Assembly (NCBI RefSeq): GCF_003173615.1
Contig: NZ_QGNA01000001.1
Span: 1,674,001 to 1,738,000, forward strand
DNA: 64,000 nucleotides
Source of the DNA: Falsiroseomonas bella
GTDB lineage: Bacteria; Pseudomonadota; Alphaproteobacteria; Acetobacterales; Acetobacteraceae
Direction of reading: 5' to 3'
In this document: positions 20,252 to 27,352 of the stretch, in pieces
Numbering within the stretch: the stretch's first letter is position 1
How the letters are laid out: each line of letters begins with the position of its first letter
Made by a program: the position numbers and the translations under genes
Notes under the pieces: generated by a model
What the model was told of the DNA's origin: nothing
Databases searched by the model: none
Seen by the model: only the letters and a program-made list of their open reading frames with translations

Positions 20252-21084
20252 GGGAAGCGGCCCGCTTCCTGCGTCGCAACCCGCTCGCCGCCTTCGGCGC
20301 GGCGCTGCTGGCGGCGATCCTGCTGGCGGTGCTGCTGGGGCCGCTCGTCGCGCCCTCTCCCATCGCGCTCGACATGTCGCGCCGCCTCGCGCCGCCCAGC
20401 GCGGAGCAGCTTCTGGGCGCCGACTTCTTCGGGCGCGATGTCCTCTCCCGCGTGCTGAGCGGCGGGCGCGCGACGCTGGCCATCGGCGTCGGCGTGGTCG
20501 CGCTTGCCTTCGTCGCCGGCACGGCCTTCGGCCTTCTGTCGGGCTATCTCGGGGGCTGGGCGGACATGGCGATGATGCGCTTCGTGGACGCGATGCTGTC
20601 CTTCCCCTCGCTGGTGCTGGCGATTGCGCTGGCCGCCGCGCTGGGGCCGAGCCTGACCAATGCGATGCTCGCCGTCGCCATCGCGCTGGCGCCGCAATTC
20701 GCGCGGCTGGCGCGGGCGCAGGCGCTGTCCATCTCGGTGCTGCCCTATGTGGAGGCCGCCATCGCCTGCGGCAGCACGACGCGTGCGATCCTGTGGCGGC
20801 ATGTGCTGCCCAACGGCATCGGGCCGCTGCTGGTGCAGGCCTCGCTGGCCGTGGGCAGCGCGATCCTGCAGACGGCGAGCCTCGGCTTCCTTGGCCTCGG
20901 CGCGCAGCCGCCGGCACCGGAATGGGGCGCGGATGTCTCCGCCAACCTGCAATACCTGCGGGAGACGCCCTGGGCCGCGCTGGCGCCCGGTGGCGCGATC
21001 CTGCTGACCGTGCTGGCCTTCAACCTTATCGGCGACGCGCTGGGCGACTGGTTCAACCCGCGTCGACGCACGCAGGAGTCCTGA
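20248..21084 (+). CDS. Peptide-type ABC permease, DppC-like
   Basis: A 278-residue partner permease. The N-terminus (FLRRNPLAAFGAALLAAILL) and the following LLGADFFGRDVLSRVLSGGR match DppC/OppC proteins. The EAA loop is VEAAIACGSTTRAILWRHVL. The start is the GTG at 20248, which shares GTGA with the stop of the upstream permease. The operon continues into a VOC protein and not into DppD/DppF-type ATPases, so the energising subunits must come from elsewhere. Confidence 0.94.
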   Translation: MREAARFLRRNPLAAFGAALLAAILLAVLLGPLVAPSPIALDMSRRLAPPSAEQLLGADFFGRDVLSRVLSGGRATLAIGVGVVALAFVAGTAFGLLSGYLGGWADMAMMRFVDAMLSFPSLVLAIALAAALGPSLTNAMLAVAIALAPQFARLARAQALSISVLPYVEAAIACGSTTRAILWRHVLPNGIGPLLVQASLAVGSAILQTASLGFLGLGAQPPAPEWGADVSANLQYLRETPWAALAPGGAILLTVLAFNLIGDALGDWFNPRRRTQES

Positions 21085-21086
21085 TC

Positions 21087-21470
21087 ATGCCGCCGGACTA
21101 CGCCATCACCTTCTTCTACTACGACGACATCCTGGCCATCGCGCCCTTCTACGAGCAGACGCTGGGCTTCGAGCTGGTGGTGGACCAGGGGCTGGCGCGC
21201 ATCTACCGCGTCGGCCGCAGCTATTTCGGCATCGTGGACGGCAAGAAGGGCCATCTGCGCACCACGCCGAAATCCGCGGCGCTGTTCTGCATGGTGACGG
21301 ACGACGTGGAAGGCTGGCACGCGAAGCTGCAGGCCGCCGGCGTGCCGAAGCTGACGGACATCCGCAGCGCCACCTGGTGCGACAAGTTCTTCTTCTTCGA
21401 GGATCCCGCCGGCTACGCGCTGCAGGTGCAGCATTTTCGTTCGTCGGAGGTCGCGGCGCTGTTCCGATGA
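21087..21470 (+). CDS. VOC (glyoxalase/bleomycin-resistance fold) protein
   Basis: A 127-residue single-module vicinal-oxygen-chelate protein. Family features include FYEQTLGFELV near the start, and DKFFFFEDPAGYALQVQHF at the end, which is the usual last strand. The function is unknown; VOC proteins include dioxygenases, glyoxalases and resistance proteins. AGGAG lies before the ATG at 21087, only two bases after the DppC-like stop. Its own stop overlaps the next start (ATGA at 21467-21470), so it is translationally coupled to the NTPase-FGE gene. Confidence 0.85.
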   Translation: MPPDYAITFFYYDDILAIAPFYEQTLGFELVVDQGLARIYRVGRSYFGIVDGKKGHLRTTPKSAALFCMVTDDVEGWHAKLQAAGVPKLTDIRSATWCDKFFFFEDPAGYALQVQHFRSSEVAALFR

Positions 21471-23335
21471 CGCTGCGCGCGCTGCTCGATCACTGTGCCG
21501 CCACGATCCTGTTCGTGCGTGAGGGGCGCGCGGTGACGCTGGCCGAAGGCTGCATTCCCGCCCTGGTGGATTTCAGCTTCGAGGACAAGGCCGCGAAGGG
21601 CCTGCGCCGCCTGCGCGACGCCGTGCCCCGCCCGCCGCAATACTTCACCGCCCTTGAGGTGGCGCAGGACGCACCCGTGCTGCTGCTGCTGGGCGAAGCC
21701 GGGTCGGGCAAGACGGTGCTGGCGCGGCGCCTGGCGCTGCATCTGGCCGGCGAGGCGCTGGGCGATGCGCGCTTCAACCTGGCGACGCTGGCCTCCGACG
21801 TGCCGCGCGACGAAGCGGGCACGCTGGTGCGGGAGACATGGGCGGAGCCCATCCTGCCGCATCTGCTGACCGCGCCGGTGAACGCGTTGCCCGAGGATGG
21901 GCTGTTGATCCTCGACGAGGCGGAGCGGCTGGGAGAGGGCGGACCCGCGCTGCTGGCGGAACTCGTCGCGCGCGGACGCCGCGCCATCCTGCTCGGCGAT
22001 GCCGAGGCCTGCGGCGCCTGGCCGATCCCGCCCGGCGTGCGGCGCCATCGCCTGCTGCCCTTGCTGCCGGCGCAGCGCGCGGCTTGGCACGCGCTGCATG
22101 GCGGGCCGAAGGACCTGCCGGCGCATCCGGGGCTGATGTCACTGGCCGTCGCGGGCGTGTCGCTGGGTGACCTCGCGCACCACGCCGCGACCGCCTTCGC
22201 CGCGTTGCGCGATGGCGTGACGCCGGCGCACCCGACCCTCGGCCGCCGCTTCGTGCTGGAACGGCTGGCGGCGCGGCACATCGCGACGCTGCCGGCTGCG
22301 ACCGTCGCCGCGCTTGCCGCTGATCCGTGCTGGCACGCCACGCTGCGGCATCTGCAAGGCGATGCGACGCTGGCCGAGGCGCTGCTGGCGACGGGCCGCA
22401 GCGACCTCGCCGTGCTCGCTGCCGACATCGCGCCGCCCGTGGCGATGCTGCGCGATGCGCTCGCCTCCGCCGTCGCGCGCGACGACCTGAAGCTGCCCGC
22501 GCGCATCCGTGCGGGGCGGCACCTGGCGCGGCTGGGCGATCCGCGCGACCTGGCGGAACTCGTCGCGGTGCCGGGCGGCGAGTACGCGATGGGATCGGCG
22601 CTGCACCCGAATTCCGCACCGCCGCATCGCGTGACGCTCGCACCCTTCCGCATCGCGCGCTTCCCGGTGACCAGCGCGCTCTATGCGCGCTTCGTGGCGG
22701 CGACCGGCCGTGCCTGGACCTCCGCCGATGGGCGCGATCCCGCGATGGCGAATGCGCCGGCGACGGATCTTTCGTGGCACGATGCACGCGCCTTCTGCAC
22801 CTGGATCACGCCGATCTGGCGCGATGAGGGTCGCATCGCGGCGGATGAGATCGTGCGCCTGCCGACAGAGCCGGAATGGGAGGCCGCCGCGCGCGGGAGG
22901 CAGCCGGTCTCCGACGCGCAGGTCTATCCCTGGGCGGCCCCCTGGGCGGCGTTGCGCTGCAACTCCGAGGAAGCCGGGCTGAACGACCGCTGCGCCGTGG
23001 GCCTCTTCCCCGCCGGCCGCTCTCCCTTCGGCTGCGACGACATGGCGGGCCAGGTGTGGGAGTGGTGCAGCACCAACTGGGGCGAGGACATGGCCACGCC
23101 CGCCTTCCGCTACCCCTATGACGCGGCCGATGGCCGCGAGGATGCGGATGCCGCGCCGTCCATCCGGCGCGTGCTGCGCGGCGGCTGTTTTTCGTCCGGC
23201 GCCGAGAAGGCGACCTGCACCTACCGCGGCAGCCTGGAACCCGCGGGCTCCTGGCGTGGCAACGGGTTTCGCGTCGTCATTTCCCGACCCGCGCCAGCAC
23301 TTCCGCACGCAGGAAGCGCTCCACCAGCAGCATGA
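21467..23335 (+). CDS. P-loop NTPase fused to a formylglycine-generating-enzyme-like domain
   Basis: A 622-residue two-part protein. The N-terminal half has a Walker A motif GEAGSGKT (76-83) and a Walker B LLILDEAE (146-153), with no ABC signature. A helical linker ends in RAGRHLARLGDPR (348-360). This leads straight into an FGE-sulfatase/SUMF1 domain (about 366-606: VPGGEYAMGS, FPVTSALYARFV, RLPTEPEWE, DMAGQVWEW, RGGCF, GNGFRVV). Canonical FGE uses two cysteines in the RGG...C...C region. Here the first position is Ser and only C584 aligns, with an extra C573, so true formylglycine activity is doubtful. The architecture resembles STAND-type NTPases with an FGE/lectin-fold sensor or effector domain. 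It overlaps the upstream VOC gene by 4 bases and the convergent permease gene by 59. Confidence 0.85.
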   Translation: MTLRALLDHCAATILFVREGRAVTLAEGCIPALVDFSFEDKAAKGLRRLRDAVPRPPQYFTALEVAQDAPVLLLLGEAGSGKTVLARRLALHLAGEALGDARFNLATLASDVPRDEAGTLVRETWAEPILPHLLTAPVNALPEDGLLILDEAERLGEGGPALLAELVARGRRAILLGDAEACGAWPIPPGVRRHRLLPLLPAQRAAWHALHGGPKDLPAHPGLMSLAVAGVSLGDLAHHAATAFAALRDGVTPAHPTLGRRFVLERLAARHIATLPAATVAALAADPCWHATLRHLQGDATLAEALLATGRSDLAVLAADIAPPVAMLRDALASAVARDDLKLPARIRAGRHLARLGDPRDLAELVAVPGGEYAMGSALHPNSAPPHRVTLAPFRIARFPVTSALYARFVAATGRAWTSADGRDPAMANAPATDLSWHDARAFCTWITPIWRDEGRIAADEIVRLPTEPEWEAAARGRQPVSDAQVYPWAAPWAALRCNSEEAGLNDRCAVGLFPAGRSPFGCDDMAGQVWEWCSTNWGEDMATPAFRYPYDAADGREDADAAPSIRRVLRGGCFSSGAEKATCTYRGSLEPAGSWRGNGFRVVISRPAPALPHAGSAPPAA

Positions 23336-24086
23336 AGGCGATGCTCGGCACCAGCAGGATCAGCGCGGTGATCGCGGCGACCTGCATGTTGCCGCCGGCC
23401 GCCGCGCTGAACAGCAGCAGCGGCAGGGTGCGCACCTCCGGCGCGCCGACGAAGTAGCTCGCGGTGAATTCGTCGAGCGATTCCAGGAAGACGAAGATGG
23501 CGCTGGCCGCGATGCCGGGTGCTGCCAGCGGCAGCGTCACCGTGCGGAAGGCGGTGAGCGCGCTGGCGCCGATGTTGCGGGCGGCGAGTTCCAGGTCGTC
23601 CTCGATCGCGGCGAAGGCGGCGGTTGCGATCCATATCGAATAGACCAGGCCATGCGCGGCATGCACCAGCACCACGCCGAGCACGGTCCCGTTCAGGTCG
23701 AAGGTGAAAAAGATGCGGGCGATGTTGATGTAGACGGGCAGGTTCGGGAAGGCCTGCGGCAGCAGGAACAGCAGCAGGATCAGCGCGCGCCAGCGCAGCT
23801 TCGCCTTGGCCAGCGCCCAGGCCGCGGGGATCGAGACCGCGAGGCACAGCAGCGTGGTCAGCGAGGCGATCCAGATCGAGAGCCACAGGCTCTCCATCGC
23901 CTGGCCTTCGGGGCGGAACACACGCTCCCAGAAGCGGAAGCCGTATTGGGATGGCAGGCGGTTCGGCCAGAACCACGCCTCCGCCACGCTCCACAGCAGC
24001 AGGTTCGCGACCGGGCCGAAGATGAAGAAGGCGAAGGCCGCAAGCAGCAGTGCGCGCGGCAGCCACCAGGCGATGCCGGTCCTCAT
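23277..24086 (-). CDS. ABC transporter permease (PotC/FbpB-type)
   Basis: A 269-residue inner-membrane permease, second of the pair in this importer. About six helices are visible. The EAA loop reads ELAARNIGASALTAFRTVTL, followed by LPLAAPGIAASAIFVF. The ATG at 24086 overlaps the stop of the preceding permease by four bases. Its 3' end runs 59 bases into the end of the opposing NTPase-FGE gene. It belongs to the operon ATPase - binding protein - permease - permease read from 27184 leftwards. Confidence 0.93.
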   Translation of the reverse strand: MRTGIAWWLPRALLLAAFAFFIFGPVANLLLWSVAEAWFWPNRLPSQYGFRFWERVFRPEGQAMESLWLSIWIASLTTLLCLAVSIPAAWALAKAKLRWRALILLLFLLPQAFPNLPVYINIARIFFTFDLNGTVLGVVLVHAAHGLVYSIWIATAAFAAIEDDLELAARNIGASALTAFRTVTLPLAAPGIAASAIFVFLESLDEFTASYFVGAPEVRTLPLLLFSAAAGGNMQVAAITALILLVPSIAFMLLVERFLRAEVLARVGK

Positions 24087-24904
24087 CGGGCGGCTTCGCG
24101 CACGGAATTGCGCAGCCACGCCCAGGCCACCAGGCCGCTCGCGATGCAGGCGATCAGGCCGAGCGCATTCGCCGTGCCGTAGTCGCCCATGGCGTTGATG
24201 CGCCAGGCCATCGCGACGGTCAGCATGGTCGGGCTCTGCCCGCTGATCATGATGGGCACGGAGAGCACGGACATCATCGTCACGAAGCTCAGCACCAGCG
24301 CGACCATGATGTTCCGCGCCACCTGCGGGATCACGATTCCGAACAGGATGCGCGCGCGGCCCGCGCCGAGGTTCTGCGCCGCCTCGATCCCCGCGCGGTC
24401 CAGCGCGGCCATGGCGCCGGCGACCAGCAGCGTGGCGAAGGGCAGTTGCTTCCAGACGAAGGTGATGACGATGCCGCGCCAGTCCAGGAAACTCTGCGCC
24501 CATTCCGCCGGCATCAGGCCGAGCCAGATGAGCGTGTTGTTCATCAGCCCGTTCTGCCCGATGAAGCCGCGCATCGCCTGCGCAGCGACGATGAAGGGGA
24601 TGAACAGCGGCCAGCGGTACAGCGCGGCCAGGATGCGCCGCGCGGTGCGGTTGCGGCCGAGCGTGAGGTAGCCGCCGATCGCGATCGCGCCCGCGCCGAT
24701 CAGCGCGGTGGACAGCGCCACGATCAGGAGCGTGAACAGCAGGTCCGTGCGGTAGAGGCCGACCGCACGCGAGATGTTCTCGAGCGTCGGCCCTTCCTTG
24801 CCCTCGAAGGCACCGGCCACGGAGAAGCCGAGCGGCAGGAGGAAGAACGCGCCGACGACGAACAGCGCCGGCGCGAGCAGCAGATAGGGGAAGAGGCGGC
24901 TCAT
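24083..24904 (-). CDS. ABC transporter permease (PotB-type)
   Basis: A 273-residue inner-membrane permease with the expected helices, starting MSRLFPYLLLAPALFVVG. The EAA loop is EAAQNLGAGRARILFGIVIP. It forms the heterodimeric channel with the next gene, to which it is coupled by a 4-base ATGA overlap. It follows the binding-protein gene after 43 bases, a short GC-rich spacer. The pattern matches polyamine, iron or phosphonate importers; the sequence alone does not choose between them. Confidence 0.93.
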   Translation of the reverse strand: MSRLFPYLLLAPALFVVGAFFLLPLGFSVAGAFEGKEGPTLENISRAVGLYRTDLLFTLLIVALSTALIGAGAIAIGGYLTLGRNRTARRILAALYRWPLFIPFIVAAQAMRGFIGQNGLMNNTLIWLGLMPAEWAQSFLDWRGIVITFVWKQLPFATLLVAGAMAALDRAGIEAAQNLGAGRARILFGIVIPQVARNIMVALVLSFVTMMSVLSVPIMISGQSPTMLTVAMAWRINAMGDYGTANALGLIACIASGLVAWAWLRNSVREAAR

Positions 24905-24947
24905 GCGTGCTTGCCTCCCCCGCTTTCGCGGGGGAGGAGGGTGTCGC

Positions 24948-26111
24948 TCAATTCATCACCACCCGCTCATAGGCTTCCTGGATGGCGCGGAAGAATTGCG
25001 CCTGGGGCATCGGGCGCGCGCCGGCGGCGAGCTGGTCGGGGCCGACGTCGCGGAACAGGCGGTTCCAGGTCTGCTGGTCCAGGTGCTGGCGCACATGCTG
25101 CGCATCGATCCCCGGCAGCCAGTTGAAGCGGCGCACGATGCCCTCGGCCTGCACCGGCGGGCTGGTCGCCAGCTCGATGAACTTGCGCGCGAGATCGGCA
25201 TGCGCGGCCTTGTCGGGGATCACATAGTACATCGGCTGGCCGGGCATGCCGCTGGCCGGCAGCACCAGTCGCATGTCCGGGCTCAGCCGTCCTTCGGACT
25301 GCCAAGTGTAGAACATGTCCATCCACACCGGGCCCATGTCGATCTCGCCGCGGTTCAGCGCATCCAGCGTGCCGGCATTGCCGGGCGTGATCGTGACGTT
25401 GCGGTTGAACTCGCGCAGGCGCTGCAGCGCCGGCGTCAGCGCGGCGACGGCCTCGGCGTCGTAGGGGCCCTCGATCAGCCGCTTCTGGTCGGGCCCGAAC
25501 GCATAGGCCCAGCCGAAGACGAAGGCGACGCCGGACATGCCGCCGCGAATGCCGTTGTGGCCGAAGCGCCGCGGGTTCTGCTTCACCCATTCCTCCAGCG
25601 CCTGGAAGCTGGTGGGCGGGTTCGGCACGCGCGCCGGGTTGTAGGCGATCGCGACCTGGCTGTTGAACATCGGCATCACATAGCCGTCCACGTTCTGCCC
25701 GAGCGCGTTGCGCGTCACCGCGCTGGTCGCCAGGCCGCCGGTGTTCGCCTGGTCGCGGTAGCGCGAGAGCAGCCCCTCGCTCACCATCCGCCCGGCCATC
25801 GCCTGGTGCACGACGGCGACGTCCACATCCACGGATTGCGCATTGGCGCGGCGCTGCGCCTCCAGCCTTTCCCAGATGCGCTGGCTGCCGGCATCGCCGG
25901 GGCCGGTGCCCACCGCGCGCACGGTCACGCCCGGATTCTGCCGCGTGAACATCGGGCCGAGATAATCGGTGATGTAGTCCACCATGTTCTGGTCGCCGGC
26001 GGTCAGCACGTTCAGCGTCACGCGCTGCTGCGCGGCGGCCGGCCGAAGGTCGGCGGCCGGCAGCGCCGCGGCGATGGCGGCGGATGCGAGAAGCAGGGAA
26101 CGACGGTTCAT
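24948..26111 (-). CDS. ABC transporter substrate-binding protein, family 1
   Basis: A 387-residue periplasmic binding protein. A Tat/Sec-like leader (MNRRSLLLASAAIAAALP) ends near PAAAQ. The mature part has features of the PotD/FbpA-like group (LNVLTAGDQN, VAIAYNPARVPNPPTSF, NRGEIDMGPVW). The ATG at 26111 has AGGAAGG just upstream. The solute is not identifiable. A PhnW-like aminotransferase lies 22 kb away, but that is too distant to argue for aminoethylphosphonate. Confidence 0.92.
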   Translation of the reverse strand: MNRRSLLLASAAIAAALPAADLRPAAAQQRVTLNVLTAGDQNMVDYITDYLGPMFTRQNPGVTVRAVGTGPGDAGSQRIWERLEAQRRANAQSVDVDVAVVHQAMAGRMVSEGLLSRYRDQANTGGLATSAVTRNALGQNVDGYVMPMFNSQVAIAYNPARVPNPPTSFQALEEWVKQNPRRFGHNGIRGGMSGVAFVFGWAYAFGPDQKRLIEGPYDAEAVAALTPALQRLREFNRNVTITPGNAGTLDALNRGEIDMGPVWMDMFYTWQSEGRLSPDMRLVLPASGMPGQPMYYVIPDKAAHADLARKFIELATSPPVQAEGIVRRFNWLPGIDAQHVRQHLDQQTWNRLFRDVGPDQLAAGARPMPQAQFFRAIQEAYERVVMN

Positions 26112-26149
26112 CTGGGCCTTCCTCCTGTGTGTGGTCACCGGGCCGGTTC

Positions 26150-27184
26150 CTATCCGGCCTCGGCGTAGTCCCGATGACGCTGCGATGACGCGGGCATGTC
26201 AGGGAAGCGATGCGCCGCGGCGGCAGGAATGCCGAGCCGCACGGCCACCCCGGGCGCGATCCGCTCCGGCACGTCCACCAGCACCTCCTCCGCGCCCAGG
26301 CGGATGGCGGCGCGCCAGCGGCCGCCGGCATAGGCGCAATGCGCCACCGTGCCCTCGAAGACCGGGCCATCCAGCGTCGCGCCCGCGGCCAGCACGCGCG
26401 CTTCCTCCGGGCGGAACATCACCACGCCGTCCGAAACCGTCAGGCGGTTGGTCGCGCCGAGGAAGTCGGCAACATAGGCGTTGGCCGGGCGGTGCCACAG
26501 CTCCTCCGGCGGGCCGGCCTGGGCGATGCGGCCTTCCTCCAGCACCACGATGCGGTCGGCCAGGATCATTGCCTCCTCGCGGTCATGCGTGACGTGGATG
26601 GCGGTGATGCCGAGCGCCTGCTGCAGCGCCCGAAGCTCGTGCCGCACGCCCTCGCGCACGCGGGCATCGAGGTTGGACATCGGCTCGTCCAGCAGCAGGA
26701 TCTCGGGGTCCACCGCCAGCGCGCGCCCCATCGCCACCCGCTGCCGCTGCCCGCCCGAAAGCTGCGCGGGCAGGCGGGCGCCCAGGCCCTCCAGCCGCAG
26801 CAGTCGCAGCATGTCCTCCACGCGCGCGGCGATGCGCGCCTTGTCCCAGCCACGCACGGAAAGCCCGTAGCCGATCGTCTTCGCCACGCTCATGTGCGGC
26901 CAGAGCGCATAGGACTGGAACACCATCGCCGCGCCGCGCTTTTCCGGCGGCGCCGTCGTGATGTCGCGCCCGCCCGCGAGGATGCGGCCCGCGCTCGGCT
27001 GCACGAAGCCCGCGATGGCGCGCAGCAGCGTGGTCTTGCCGCAACCCGACGGGCCGAGCAGCGCGACGAACTCGCCCGCCTGCACGGCGAGGGAGACTTC
27101 GTGCAGCACGCGCGTGCGGCCATAGGCGACGGCCAGCCCCTCGATCGTCAGGTCGGTGCCGCGGCGTGACGGTGACGCTTCCAT
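26150..27184 (-). CDS. ABC transporter ATP-binding protein (PotA/FbpC-type)
   Basis: A 344-residue ATPase of the CUT/MOI class. It contains Walker A GPSGCGKT, the Q-loop FQSYALWPH, signature LSGGQRQR, Walker B ILLLDEP and the switch histidine in HVTHDREEA. The C-terminal TOBE-like region (about residues 240-340) is typical of importers regulated through that domain. I start it at the ATG at 27184; an in-frame ATG at 27211 is an alternative and no strong ribosome site separates them. It is the first gene of the four-gene importer and divergent from the large RTX gene. Confidence 0.93.
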   Translation of the reverse strand: MEASPSRRGTDLTIEGLAVAYGRTRVLHEVSLAVQAGEFVALLGPSGCGKTTLLRAIAGFVQPSAGRILAGGRDITTAPPEKRGAAMVFQSYALWPHMSVAKTIGYGLSVRGWDKARIAARVEDMLRLLRLEGLGARLPAQLSGGQRQRVAMGRALAVDPEILLLDEPMSNLDARVREGVRHELRALQQALGITAIHVTHDREEAMILADRIVVLEEGRIAQAGPPEELWHRPANAYVADFLGATNRLTVSDGVVMFRPEEARVLAAGATLDGPVFEGTVAHCAYAGGRWRAAIRLGAEEVLVDVPERIAPGVAVRLGIPAAAAHRFPDMPASSQRHRDYAEAG

Positions 27185-27352
27185 CCCATGGCAGGCTACC
27201 CACCATTCCATGTTACCGGCAACCGCCACCGCTCGGCGCCCGGGGCGCGTAGCACCCGCCGCCATTCAATTTATTGCGGATCTTGCATGGATCGGGCAGC
27301 CTTCCGCTGGCTGCCTCGGGTGCCTGCGAAACGCGGCGGCCGTGGGGGGACC

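Noticed and set aside
21467-23335. The missing ATPase of the peptide transporter
   Set aside because: It has Walker A and B motifs but no LSGGQ signature, Q-loop or ABC switch histidine, and it carries a large FGE domain.
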